DNA of 64,000 nt from Anisodus tanguticus (Eukaryota > Streptophyta > Magnoliopsida > Solanales > Solanaceae). Where the stretch lies: positions 22,394,142 through 22,458,141 of the forward strand of contig CM067555.1 in the NCBI GenBank assembly GCA_034509755.1, in the 5' to 3' direction. Position numbers and translations under genes: made by a program. Position 1 is the first letter of the stretch, and the number at the start of each line of letters is the position of its first letter. Shown in pieces: positions 46,737 to 56,554 of the stretch. Below the pieces are notes generated by a model. It did not search any database. It saw only the letters and a program-made list of their open reading frames with translations, and was not told where the DNA came from.

Positions 46737-47853
46737 TTGAGTCATAGACCAGTCACTCGTAGTCAACGGGGTGTTTTTACACCAAAAAGACATTTTAGTT
46801 TACATTCGAATGTCTCTAAATCTCTCTTGCCCCATAATCATATGTTTGCCTTAAACGACCTGAATTGGAAAATTGCTATGACTGATGAATATAATGCTCT
46901 TATTAATAATAAGATGTGGGAGTTGGTGCCCCATCCATCTGGTATTAATGTTATCAGGTCTATGTAGATTTTTGCTCATAAGGAGAATTCAGATGGGTCC
47001 TTTGCTCGACATAAGGCGCGACTTGTGGGTGATGGTAAGACTCATCAGGTTGGGATAGATTGTGGGGAGACGTTTAGTCCGGTGGTCAAGCTGGCTACCA
47101 TTCCCATTGTGCTTAGCTTGGCTCTTTCAAAGGCATGGCCTATTCATCAGTTGGATGTCAAGAATGCTTTCCTACATGGTGATCTCAAGGAAATAGTATA
47201 TATGCATCAGCTGTTGGGGTTCAGGGATCCCAACCATCCTCATCATGTCTGTTTGTTGAAGAAGTCCTTATATGAGCTTAAGCAGTCACCACGGGCCTGG
47301 TATACAAGGTTTGCCGACTATGTTTCGACTATTGGGTTTACTCACAGCAGGTCAGATAATTCGTTGTTCATATACCGTGGTGGTTCGTCCTTGGCCTACA
47401 TTCTGTTATATGTGGATGGTATCATTTTGACTGCCTCTTCCGATGCCTTATGCCAGTCTATCATGACCATGCTCAGCTCTGAGTTTGTTATGAAAGACTT
47501 AGGGCCCTTGAGTTATTTTTTGGGGATTATCGTCAAGCGCCATTCAGATGGATTGTTCTTGTCTCAACGAAAGTATGCAGCTGAGATCATCGAGAGGGCT
47601 GGGATGTCATCATGAAAGTCCACTTCCACTCCAGTTAATACAAAGCCCAAGCTTAGTGCTGTGGCCGACGCAGCCTTACGAGGATCCGACCCGATATCGC
47701 AGTCTTGTAGGGGCCCTTCAGTATCTTACCTTTACAAGACCGGATATTACGTATGTTGTCCAGCAGGTGTGTTTATTCATGCATGATCCCAGAATTGAGC
47801 ACATGAATGCACTCAAACGCATCATTTGGTATATTCATTTACCTTTCGGGTAA
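46737..47853 (+). pseudogene. Copia reverse transcriptase region
   Basis: VTRSQRGVFTPKRHFSLH opens the domain, and WKIAMTDEYNALINNKMWELVPHPSG follows. TAG 46965-46967 replaces the Trp codon of the SMW-IF segment. The frame then carries KARLVGDGKTHQ, ETFSPVVKLATI, LDVKNAFLHGDL, LKQSPRAWYTRF and YILLYVDGIIL. The catalytic Y-V-D-D thus reads Y-V-D-G, losing the second aspartate. TGA at 47613 and a frameshift near 47,660 precede YEDPTRYRSLVGALQYLTFTRPDITYVVQQV. Confidence 0.9.
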
Positions 47854-48061
47854 TCCGGTTCAGCACCAACGCACTAAACATATCGAAATGGACATTCACT
47901 TTGTTCGTGAAAAGGTTGCTCGGGGTCAGGTACGCGTCTGTCACGTCTCGTCGAGATATCAGATTGCAGACATCTTTACAAAGGGTCTTCCTTCGGTCCT
48001 TTTTGAAGATTTTAGGAACAGTCTCAGCGTTCGAAGACCGACCGCTATGACTGCGCGGGTG
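47854..48061 (+). pseudogene. Copia RNase H C-terminal remnant; catalytic core deleted
   Basis: Directly after the LKRIIWYIHLP segment the sequence jumps to NPVQHQRTKHIEMDIHFVREKV, HVSSRYQIADIFTKGLP and LFEDFRNSL, which belong to the last 60 residues of copia polyproteins. About 100-130 residues that normally lie between (YSDADWAG..., KKQ...SSTEAEYMA, CDN) are missing, so all RNase H active-site acids are gone. Confidence 0.85.
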
Positions 48062-48464
48062 TGTTAAACAATGTATGTACCCGTGATATACACTTGGTAT
48101 ACATAGTGTATATCACGGGAATATGGATCTAAAAGCAGTGTCTCGGACAGACCCGGTCCGGCGGTCCGGCGATCCGAAATACCCCAACCAACGACCCATC
48201 TCGGCAGTGGCATTCAGCCCATCACGGGCAGTGTAGCAGTGGAGTATGTTAGGAATGTATATTGATGTAATATTGTAGTGTAAATGTTACCTTAATTAGT
48301 CTTATACACTTACCATAATTGTATAGTTAGAATTATGGTAGAATAAGGTTTTAGGAATAGAATAGGAATAGAATAGGAATAAGATTCTCCTATTATGGAA
48401 ATATGTAACTTGTATATATATACCTTTCAATTAATAAAAATAATCAAGTGGATTATTTCTTTCA
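48062..48464 (+). repeat. 3' LTR of copia element 1 (403 bp)
   Basis: Matches the 5' LTR but has an extra CCGG-rich block (48,149-48,189) and an expanded GAATAG(G) run (48,354-48,385). TAAAC follows at 48465. Confidence 0.95.
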
Positions 48465-48470
48465 TAAACA

Positions 48471-48632
48471 ATGGGTGATAATTTTCCCAAAGATATTCTT
48501 AATGGTGATTGTATGAGTGATAAAATTTTCAGTAACCTAAGCTTAACTAGTGCACTGTTCAATTGGCTATGCACATGGTTTCACAGTATGATATATAGCG
48601 ATTTTAAACCTAATATGTATATACTTCTTTAG
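48471..48632 (+). CDS. Small unrecognised frame in the host flank (53 codons)
   Basis: ATG six bases after the copia element opens a frame starting MGDNFPKDILNGDCMSDKIF, ending at TAG 48630-48632. With the copia and Mutator-like insertions removed, it would lie about 40 bases downstream of a plausible intron acceptor at 43,458, that is, at the start of a first coding exon. No family is recognised and the length is short, so it may be a relic or chance. Only its position argues for a gene. Confidence 0.25.
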   Translation: MGDNFPKDILNGDCMSDKIFSNLSLTSALFNWLCTWFHSMIYSDFKPNMYILL

Positions 48633-49753
48633 AATTTTAGCCAATAGCACGGATGCACGTACACCACAACTTAATACATAGATCCGCCACTAGGTGTATT
48701 GGTCAAATAGAGATGCCAACCAGAGCTAGCCTGCTGGTTTTTTCTAATTTGATCAGGTTGCCCTTTTTTTTTGGATTGGTCTGGTTGCCCAATTTTTTTT
48801 ATTGGTCCGCTTGCCCAATTGAACTCTGAAAAGATAGTTGCCCACTAAAGTTCAATATATCCATAAGATGAATGTAACAGGAATACAAATATTAAGATTA
48901 ATTCTACTTATACTTTGCAAGATCTGGATAATTGTCTTAAAATTTTCATGAAGGAATAATGAGAACTGAGGAAGACCTATTTGGTCGAAAGGTACAAATC
49001 AACTAAGTTTGCAATGAACTTTCTTGTGACTCGTACGAAACAATAATGATGAATCCTAGAAGTTATCTATACGTCAAATAAATGATCTATGTGACTGATT
49101 GTAGTCATGGTCGTGTCACGAGAGCTACCAGTGCCTCTTAAGAGATAAAAATCAGCTCAAGAGCACAAGTTGGGAAGCATTTTACACATTTCATTGATGA
49201 ATGACGTACCTCGAAGCCTCAAATAATTTCTAAAAGGTCAAAAAAATAACGTCAATAACCTACGAAAGATATAAATAATGTCAGGATGGTGTAAATAAAT
49301 CCAAGTGGGTGAATAGCGGAAATATCAAGTCATGACATGGACGAAAGATTTGGAGGTTATGTATTGGCTTAAAAAGTCAAATCGACTTGAAAAATGGCGA
49401 TGTCAAGCTTGTCTAAGTGATGTATCTTCCATTTTGACCTTAGAAAATTTGGGAAAGATAAAGAATTCCCAAGGAAATGCTCTAACGAACTTCATAACGT
49501 GCTAAATGGAGTAATTAAAATACTGATTGACTGCACTTATACAATACGAGGAGAAAAGAATGTTCAATATGAAACTAACTTAGCACTTCCAACAAGCTAA
49601 AAACATTATACGCCACTATAGAGTGGAAGGGTAAGGCAATCAAAGGCAAAGGATCTCATCCGAGGCAGCCACATGTGCGGAAAACCGTCGACTAAACCCG
49701 TAGACTAAACCCGTAGAAAGGTCAAAGAGTCATTTTTGAAGGCTACTATGCAT
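48633..49753. other. Unassigned sequence, no gene seen; short tandem repeat near the start
   Basis: 48,745-48,820 holds three units of about 30 bases around TTGCCC plus a T-run and ATTGGTC. The rest has no frame over 60 codons, no RNA gene and no match to other parts of the window. A doubled phrase 'GACTAAACCCGTAGA' occurs at 49,689-49,718. It may be host DNA or an old unrecognised repeat. Confidence 0.4.
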
Positions 49754-50344
49754 CCTTATGTTATTAATCTGTATTCCAAAAAACCAGTAAACAATAAACA
49801 CTGAAAATAAACAGAATCAGTGTTGAAAAAATAAGAATAATTTTTCAGAATATAATCGAGCCCACTTAGTTCAAAGTGTGTCCTTAAGGAAATTATTCCC
49901 CTCACAGTACTCGAGGTTGATGGAATATCCCCTCCCAGGATAGAACGATTATCTTACCAGAATAGTAGTACTTCAAACTCTGGTAGCGGCGAACCACTCA
50001 ACAGTAGTATATCACACAGAATTTATTCGTGCAGAAGAAGAAGAAGATTTTGTAGTTCAGAAAATTAGTAAGTAATATTCGAGGAATCAAACGAATTTAT
50101 AGCCATGGAAGTACTTGTTTCGAATGTTTGCAACCTTTACGAACACCACCGAAAATGGTGGGAAATTTAAATAAGGAAAAGAAATCGGGTCGCGGGTCGA
50201 CACGCGGATCCCGGGTCGCGAGTCGGGGTCACTAACGGGTAGGATTGGATAAGTTAATTAATTTAATTAAATAATGATTAATTAAATAATTAAAATTAAA
50301 GAAAATTTGGTCCAAAAAGATTATCAATCAATCAGATCATTTGA

Positions 50345-50550
50345 CCAAATCCAAATCCAAATCCAAATCCGAATCCGAATCCGTAGCCGTAGCCGTAGCC
50401 GTAGCCGTAGCCGTAGCCGTAGCCGGCCGAAGCCGGCCGAAGCCGGCGTAGCCGTAGCCGTAGCCGTAGCCGTAGCCGTAGCCGTAGCCGTAGCCGTAGC
50501 CGTAGCCGTAGCCGTAGCCGTAGCCGAAGCCGAGCCGAGCCGAGCGAGCG
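50345..50550. repeat. Hexanucleotide expansion (AAATCC, GAATCC, GTAGCC)n in an LTR
   Basis: About four CAAATC units grade into GAATCC, then about 7 and about 13 GTAGCC units separated by a GGCCGAAGCC block, then AGCCG and GACG repeats. The 5' LTR has only a few such units (56,255-56,315). The tract creates Arg-Ser and Ala-Thr repeat frames on the two strands (50,307-50,609) that are not genes. Confidence 0.95.
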
Positions 50551-50609
50551 ACGACGACGGCGCGAGGGGTCCTTGCCCCCTCAACCCTTTTACTGACAAG
50601 AAGGAGTAA

Positions 50610-50718
50610 TTCTACTTATAAGTAGAAGAACTTTTCTTTCCACTACCGATGTGGGACAAATGCTTATTTTATAAAGCAAGAGGGAACTCCCACTTTCTTT
50701 CCACTACCGATGTGGGAC
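50610..50718 (-). promoter_or_regulatory. Duplicated USE and TATA modules (3' LTR copy)
   Basis: On the minus strand GTCCCACATCG at 50718-50708 is followed after 32 bases by TTTATAAAA. GTCCCACATCG at 50657-50647 is followed after 24 bases by CTTATAAG, which is the centre of the perfect palindrome TTCTACTTATAAGTAGAA (50610-50627). See the 5' LTR copy for meaning. Confidence 0.6.
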
Positions 50719-50770
50719 AACTCCACTTTTCTTTCCAATCATTTCCCATTCACCAAATCAATACCCAACA

Positions 50771-50785
50771 ATCCCCCACATGAAT
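50771..50785 (-). other. Polypurine tract of copia element 2
   Basis: On the minus strand ATGTGGGGGAT directly precedes the LTR start TGTTGGGTAT. It fixes 49759-50770 as the 3' LTR. Confidence 0.8.
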
Positions 50786-51344
50786 GGGGAATGGCTATAA
50801 TATAAAAGTGCGGACAAGTGTGATATACAAGCGAGAATTGACTGCATCTGGATAAGTAGGTTTCCCTTTGAACTTTCCGTAGTGAACTTATATCGGATAT
50901 ACTCGATCAATCGGTAGATTTGATATCTTTGAACCGTCGAACTTTGTTGTATACCTAGACAACATAAGTCACACAATCAACCCTCAACCGTTTATGGTTC
51001 TCACGGTTGTGTTCGTTTCAGCCATGAACACCTCCTGGTTTCATGAGTATGTAGAGAATGGGCCTTTACTGTCATTCCCCTTTAAAGCGGCTTACACTTA
51101 ACACTCACATAGGTGATTTCTAAACATGTGGTCCTATAGCCACATTATCCGGTCATACACCGCGATTTAGATAATCATTAAATAACCTTAATGCTTTATT
51201 AACTCATTAACAAGCCATAAGGTGTTATCCTTATTTCGAACATTGTCTTCATCCGAGAATGGGTTGAGTTATTTGACAATGTTGAACCGTCAGTCACAAC
51301 TTTGTTTGATCTCCTTGAACCTAGCTCTTGGGATCTCCAGTCTA
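50786..51344 (-). other. 3' non-coding stretch of copia element 2
   Basis: About 560 bases between the RNase H end and the purine tract. No frame belongs to known copia domains. Such a 3' untranslated section is common in longer copia elements. Confidence 0.6.
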
Positions 51345-52046
51345 CTAGGTAGAGTTACCGCCATGATGACTTGTCCTCGGCCTTAACCCCATTCCCATTG
51401 ATGATCTACTAACTCCCTCTCTAGATAAGCCTTTTGTAAGCGGATCCGCCACGTTATCTCTTGACTTTACATAGTCAATCGTGATAACGCCACTAGAGAG
51501 GAGTTGTCTAACGGTGTTGTGTCTTCGTCGTATGTGACGAGATTTTCCGTTGTACATTACGCTCCCCGCCCTACCTATTCTTTGCTTGATCGTCACAATG
51601 TATACATATAGGAGCCAAAGGTTTGGGCCGAGAATGGAATATCTTCTAAGAAATTCCGGAGCCATTCAAGCCTTCTTCACCGGCCTTGTCTAAAGCTATA
51701 AATTCAGATTCCATTGTAGAGCGGGCGATGCATGTCCTGTTTTGATGATTTCAAGACACGATCCACCCCCAATTGTGAAAACATAACCACTCGTGGATTT
51801 AACTTCAAATGATCCGGTGATCCAATTTGCATCACTATATCCTTCGATCACGGCGGGATATTTGTTATAATGCAAAGCATAGTCTTGGGTGTGTTTTAAA
51901 TACCCCAAGACTCGTTTCATTGCCATCCAATGAGTTTGATTGGGATTACTCGTGAATCGACTCGGCTTGCTTATAGCACATGCTATATCCGGTCGTGTAC
52001 AATTCATAATATACATCAAACTTCCCAAAACTCGTGCATAGTCCAA
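51345..52046 (-). pseudogene. Copia RNase H region
   Basis: DYARVLGSLMYIMNCTRPDIACAI and MAMKRVLGYLKHTQDYALHY lead to IEGYSDANWI with KSTSGYVFTIGGG, the first active-site aspartate and its loop. After a frameshift near 51,690 the end continues with SRHIRRRHNTVRQLLSSGVITIDYVKSRDNVADPLTKGL. The middle (STEAEY, DN) is in altered frame around 51,600-51,720. Confidence 0.85.
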
Positions 52047-52800
52047 TTGTGAGTCACTTTCACCTTTATTCTTTTGAAGTGCAAAACTTACATCAATTGG
52101 AGTCTTTACAACATTGAAATTTAAATACTTAAACTTGTCAAGTACTCTTTCAATATAATGAGACTCGCGATAATGCTAGACCTTGTGGAGTTTTATGAAT
52201 TTTGATGCCTAAGATCAAATCAAAGCAACTCTTAAGTCTTTCATATCAAATTTGCTAGCAGCAAAGATACGCTTCGTAGCATTTATATCGGTAATATCTC
52301 TACTCATTATCAACATGTCATCAACATATAAACAAACAATGACTTCATGATTTGGAGTATTTTTAATGTAAACACATTTGTCACACTCATTAATCTTAAA
52401 TCCATTTGCCAACATTGTTTGGTCAAATTTTGCATGCCATTGTTTGGGTGCTTGTTTAAGTCCATAAAGTGACTTAACAAGTTTGCACACTTTCCTTTCT
52501 TTACCGGGAACCACAAAGCCCTCGGGTTGTTCCATGTAAATTTCTTCCTCCAATTCTCCATTTAAGAAAATTTGTCTTGACATCCATTTGATGGATTTCA
52601 AGACCATATACTGACGCCGGTGCTACTAACACTCGAATAGATGTTATTCTTGTTACCGGCGAGTATGTGTCAAAGTAATCAAGGCCTTCTTTTTGTCTAT
52701 AACCTTTGACCACAAGTCTTGCCTTATATTTGTCAATAGTGCCATCACTTTCATTTTCCTTTTAAAAATCCATTTTGATCCTAAAGGTTTATTTCAGGAG
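52047..52800 (-). pseudogene. Copia reverse transcriptase region
   Basis: MVKGYRQKEGLDYFDTYSPVTRITSIRVL (from about 52,713) enters the fingers. A frameshift near 52,590 moves to FLNGELEEEIYMEQPEGF, LVKSLYGLKQAPKQW and VCLYVDDMLIMS (the YVDD catalytic motif is intact), ending SKFDMKDLRVALI at 52,215. Another frameshift follows before the RNase H part. Confidence 0.9.
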
Positions 52801-53115
52801 GAAGATCAACCAATTCCCATGTATGATTGTTCAAAATTGATTCAATCTCACTATTGACCGCCTCTTTCCAAAATGTTGAATCGAGAAGAAGACATCGTCG
52901 CTTTAAATGTTTGAGGCTCATTTTCAAGCAAGAATGTCACAAAATCTGGTCCAAAGGAAGTAGATGTCCTTTGACGTTTGCTACGCCTTGCATCCTTTTT
53001 ACTTGGTGTATTTTACTTTGGTTCTTCCCGCGGTCGCTTAGATCTTTCACTTGACGACTCACATTCAGTTTTATACGGATAAATGTTTTCAAAGAATTCA
53101 GCATTATCGATTCAA

Positions 53116-53959
53116 TTACCGTATTAACATGTATTTCGGGATTGTCCGATTTGTGAACCAAAAACCGACAAGCTTTGCTTTGTTTGTAGCATAGCCAATA
53201 AAAACACAATCCACGCTTTTGGTCCGATTTTTACCCTTTTGGGCAAAGGAACTTGGACCTTTGCTAAACACCCCCACACTTTGAAATATTTCAAGTTGGG
53301 TTTTCTTCCTTTCCATAGTTCATATGGAATAGATTGTGTTTTCTTTGTGGGGCACCCTGTTGAGTATTCGGTTAGTTATGTAAGGATAGCTTCCCCCCAC
53401 AAGCTTTGCGGTAAACCGAACTTATTAGTAAGGCATTCATCATTTCCTTTAATGTTCGATTTTTTCTTTCCGCAATTCCATTTGATTGTGGTGTGTAAGG
53501 GGCGTAGTTTGATGAATAATTCCATATTCTAAACATATCTACGCAAAAGGAGATTCGTACTCTCCTCCCCTATCACTTCTAATCATTTTTATCTTTTTAT
53601 TTAATTGATTTTCCACTTCGTTTTTGTATTGCTTAAATGCATCAATTGCTTCATCCTTACTATTAAGCAAATACACATAACAATATCGAGTGCAATCGTC
53701 AATAAAAGTTATAAAATACTTTTTCCCACCGCGAGATGGTATTGACTTCATATCACATATATCGTGTGAATTAAGTCTAAAGGATTTGAATTCCTATTAA
53801 TAGACTTATATGGATGTTTAACAAACTTAGATTCGACACGATTTCACATTTAGATTTATTACACTCGAATTTAGGCAATACTTCTAAATTAATCAATTTT
53901 CGCAAGGTTTTGTAGTTGACATGTCCTAAACGAACATGCCATAAATTATTTGACTCCAA
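53116..53959 (-). pseudogene. Copia integrase region
   Basis: NNLWHVRLGHVNYKTLRKL with ECNKSKCE (53,870-53,950) is the HHCC zinc motif. KKYFITFIDDCTRYCYVYLL and IKMIRSDRGGEYESPF (53,540-53,730) carry the two catalytic aspartates. The region with the catalytic Glu (53,330-53,520) is in broken frame. SVDCVFIGYATNKAKLVGFWF (53,116-53,230) is the C-terminal part. At least three frameshifts. Confidence 0.9.
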
Positions 53960-55293
53960 TAAGTAAGACGAAGTGAATTCTTATTAATACCGTCAACAAC
54001 CATTACATTGAGTTTGAAAAGGCCCTCGGTGAGGTAGCCCTTTCCTATGAACAAATCATTCTTACTTATTACAATTTTCTCACTAACCAACACACATTTA
54101 AACCCGTTTTTGACGAGTAGTCCGGCTGAAACTAAATTCTTCCGAATTGTTGGAACGTGCATAACATTGTTGAGGAGTCAGGACCTTGCTTAGGAAGTCA
54201 TCTTCGAAGTATCTTCCCATATCCTTCAACCTTGGCTGTTGCAGTATTTCCCATAAACAGTACCTCTTCGGGTCCAGCGGGAGCATAGGTTGCAAATGCT
54301 TCTTTTGTAGCGCAAACATGTCGAGTGGCACCAGAATCAAGCCACCACTCCTTTGGGTTACCAACCAAATTGCACTCCGATAGCATTGCACACAGATCAT
54401 CCATATCATCATTCTTTTCCACCATATTGGCTTGTCCTTTTCCCTTGTTCTTTTTCGGGAGACGACAATCTGGGGCTTTGTGGCCAGCTTTCCCACAATT
54501 AAAGCAGTTGCCCTTGAACTTTTTCTTGTTGGAATCCTTCTCCTTTCCAGAAGGCCTCTTCCTTTTCTTGTTCTTTTTCAGAGCAGCATCTTCAACGATG
54601 TTTGCCCCTTCAATTGGTGAAGTCTTACGATACCTCTTCTCAGCGGTTTTGTTATCTTCCTCGATCTTGAGACGAATCACAAGATCTTCCAACTTCATTT
54701 CCTTTCTTTTGTGCTTAAGATAATTCTTGAAATCTTTCCATGAGGGCGGCAACTTCTCAATCATTGCAGCCACTTGGAACGCTTCATTTACTACCATACC
54801 TTCAGCAATAAGGTCATGGAAGATAAGTTGAAGCTCTTGAACTTGGGTTCCAACGGTTTTTCCATCCACCATTTTGTAGTCTAGGAATTTGGCAACCACA
54901 AACTTCTTCAAGCAAGCATCTTCGAGTTTTGTACTTCTTTTCAAGTGCACTCCATAGTTCTTTGGAAGTCTCTCCGCACTTGTAGACGTTGTACAAGTCA
55001 TCTTCTAAGGCACTCAAAATGTAGCCTTTGCACAAAAAGTCGACTGTTTCCAAGCCTCGGTAACCATGAACTTTTGGTTGTCGGGCATGTCGGCGGCGAG
55101 CACGGGAGGGTCCTCACTGGTGAACTTTTGCATACCAAGGGTGGTAAGCCAAAAGAACATTCTTTCTTTCGCCATCCTTTAAAGTTGGCACCGGTGAACT
55201 TCGCAGGTTTCTCACCGGTGGCACGGTACGGGTTGTAGGAGTAACCGCAGGTGCGTAGAATTCTGCAGAGGTAGTTCCAGTCTCAATTGCCAT
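53960..55293 (-). pseudogene. Copia gag and protease region
   Basis: ATG at 55293 (minus) begins MAIETGTTSAEFYAPAVTP. A frameshift near 55,210 follows, then segments with LCKGYILSALEDDLYNVY and KELWSALEKKYKT. 54,198-54,920 is one frame with LKKFVVAKFLDYKMVDGKTV, VAAMIEKLPPSWKDFKNYLK, a CCHC knuckle (CFNCGKAGHKAPDC) and WWLDSGATRHVC, the protease site with DSG. 53,926-54,162 (RKNLVSAGLLVKNGF) continues toward integrase. The gag order and length agree with Tork-type copia elements. Confidence 0.9.
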
Positions 55294-55370
55294 TATTCGT
55301 TTGTCACTGTCAAATCGACAAACTGTTTTAGTTAATAAAACCAGAATAACAATTCATTCACAGACTTAAA

Positions 55371-55672
55371 CGATGAAGATTTTTTTTTTATTTCTTCAAA
55401 TTGCGGTATAATTATGAAACTTTAATATTCCAACGAAGTTTTTATATCTTCGAGTCGAATACTAATATTCATATGGAGTAGAAAAGCGCACAAGTTTTAA
55501 TCTCCAAACGAGAATACAACAACGATGAAGTTTTTATGTTCTTCAAATCGTTGTACAAGTATGAACTTTAATATTCCAACGAAGTTTTTATTTCTTCAAG
55601 TCGAATATGAAATTTCACACGGAGTAGAAAACCACACAGGTTTTAATCTCCAAAACAAAATACGATTAATCT
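55371..55672 (-). repeat. About 150-bp tandem duplication in the leader of copia element 2
   Basis: CGATGAAG starts copies at 55371 and 55523. Both include CTTTAATATTCCAACGAAG and GGAGTAGAAAA at matching offsets. They lie between the 5' LTR and gag, in the untranslated leader. Confidence 0.85.
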
Positions 55673-55694
55673 AAAAATATAATTTCCTTAAGAT

Positions 55695-56524
55695 TGTTAT
55701 TAATCCGTATTCCAAAAAACCAATAAACAATAAACACCGAAAATAAAAGAATCGGTGTTGAAAAAATAAGAATAATTTTTCGAATATAATCGAGCCCACT
55801 TAGTTCAAAGTGTGTCCTTAAGGAAATTATTCCCCTCACAAGTACTCGAGGTTGATGGAATATCCCCTCCCGGGATAGAACGATTATCTTACCGAATAGT
55901 AGTACTTCAAACTCGGTAGCGGCGAACCACTCAACGGTAGTATATCACACGAGAATTTATTCGTGCGAGAAGAAGAAGAAGATTTTGTAGTTCGGAAAAT
56001 TAGTAAGTAATATTCGAGGAATCAAACGAATTTATAGCCATGGAAGTATTGTTTTCGAATGTTTGCAACCTTTCTGAACAGCCACTGAAAATGGTGGGAA
56101 ATTTAAATAAGGAAAAGAAATCGGGTCGCGGGTCAGGGTCACTAACGGGTAGGATTGGATAAGTTAATTAATTTAATTAATGATTAATTAAATAATTAAA
56201 AATTAAAGAAAATTTGGTCCAAAAAGATTATCAATCAATCAATCGATAATCGGATAATCCGAAGCCGAAGCGAAGCCGTAGCCGAGCCGAGCCGAGCGAG
56301 CGACGACGACGACGCGAGGGGTCCTTGCCCCCTCAACCCTTTTACTGACAAGAAGGAGTAATTCTACTTATAAGTAGAAGAACTTTTCTTTCCACTATCG
56401 ATGTGGGACAAATGCTTATTTTATAAAGCAAGAGGGAACTCCCACTTTCTTTCCACTACCGATGTGGGACAACTCCCACTTTTCTTTCCAATCATTTCCC
56501 ATTCACCAATATCAATACCCAACA
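55695..56524 (-). repeat. 5' LTR of copia element 2 (830 bp)
   Basis: Minus-strand LTR starting TGTTGGGTATTGATA at 56524. The shorter LTR of the pair; see the 3' LTR for differences. I found no convincing tRNA-Met primer site directly inside it (minus strand ATCTTAAGGAAATT follows), so another primer or a shifted site is possible. Confidence 0.95.
56362..56470 (-). promoter_or_regulatory. Duplicated USE and TATA modules in the 5' LTR
   Basis: Two copies of GTCCCACATCG (56470-56460 and 56409-56399, minus) match the plant snRNA upstream element RTCCCACATCG exactly. The first is followed by TTTATAAAA about 32 bases on (near 56,427). The second is followed by CTTATAAG about 24 bases on, inside the palindrome at 56362-56379. 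Known plant snRNA promoters use about 33-35 bases for Pol II and about 24 for Pol III. Motifs and spacings are seen directly; use as a promoter is inference. Confidence 0.6.
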
Positions 56525-56554
56525 CCTTATTCATAGTAGAGTGTAAGGTAGGTT

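Larger units (their letters stand above)
43506..48464 (+). mobile_element. Ty1/copia retrotransposon, complete ends, TSD TAAAC
   Basis: Both LTRs start TGTTAAACAATG and end TTTCTTTCA. TAAAC flanks the element on both sides (43501-43505 and 48465-48469). Order is LTR, primer site, gag, protease, integrase, reverse transcriptase, RNase H remnant, LTR, which is the copia order. Length 4959 bp. The polyprotein is broken by nonsense codons, frameshifts and a deletion in RNase H. The LTRs are alike except for two indel regions, so it is one of the younger insertions here. Confidence 0.95.
49759..50770 (-). repeat. 3' LTR of copia element 2 (1012 bp)
   Basis: Matches the 5' LTR except for about 155 extra bases of hexanucleotide repeat (50,345-50,550) and a block near 50,198-50,225 that the other LTR has lost between two GGGTCGCG repeats. 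Contains the same duplicated USE and TATA boxes as the 5' LTR. Confidence 0.95.
49759..56524 (-). mobile_element. Ty1/copia retrotransposon (Tork-like), minus strand, TSD CCTTA
   Basis: LTRs 49759-50770 and 55695-56524 share ends (TGTTATTAATC... and ...ATACCCAACA on the + strand). CCTTA flanks both sides (49754-49758 and 56525-56529). Coding runs right to left: gag, protease, integrase, reverse transcriptase, RNase H. A purine tract abuts the left LTR, which is therefore the 3' LTR. Length 6766 bp. Protein sequences resemble the Tork group (RQKEGLDYFDTYSPVTRI). Many frameshifts make it inactive. The 3' LTR is longer through a hexanucleotide expansion. Confidence 0.95.

Noticed and set aside
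50345..50550. Possible CRISPR-like array
   Set aside because: Six-base uninterrupted repeats without spacers, in plant LTR DNA.
50307..50609. Arg-Ser repeat protein on the + strand (and Ala-Thr repeat on the - strand)
   Set aside because: Both frames are made entirely by the hexanucleotide expansion inside an LTR; there is no flanking coding sequence.
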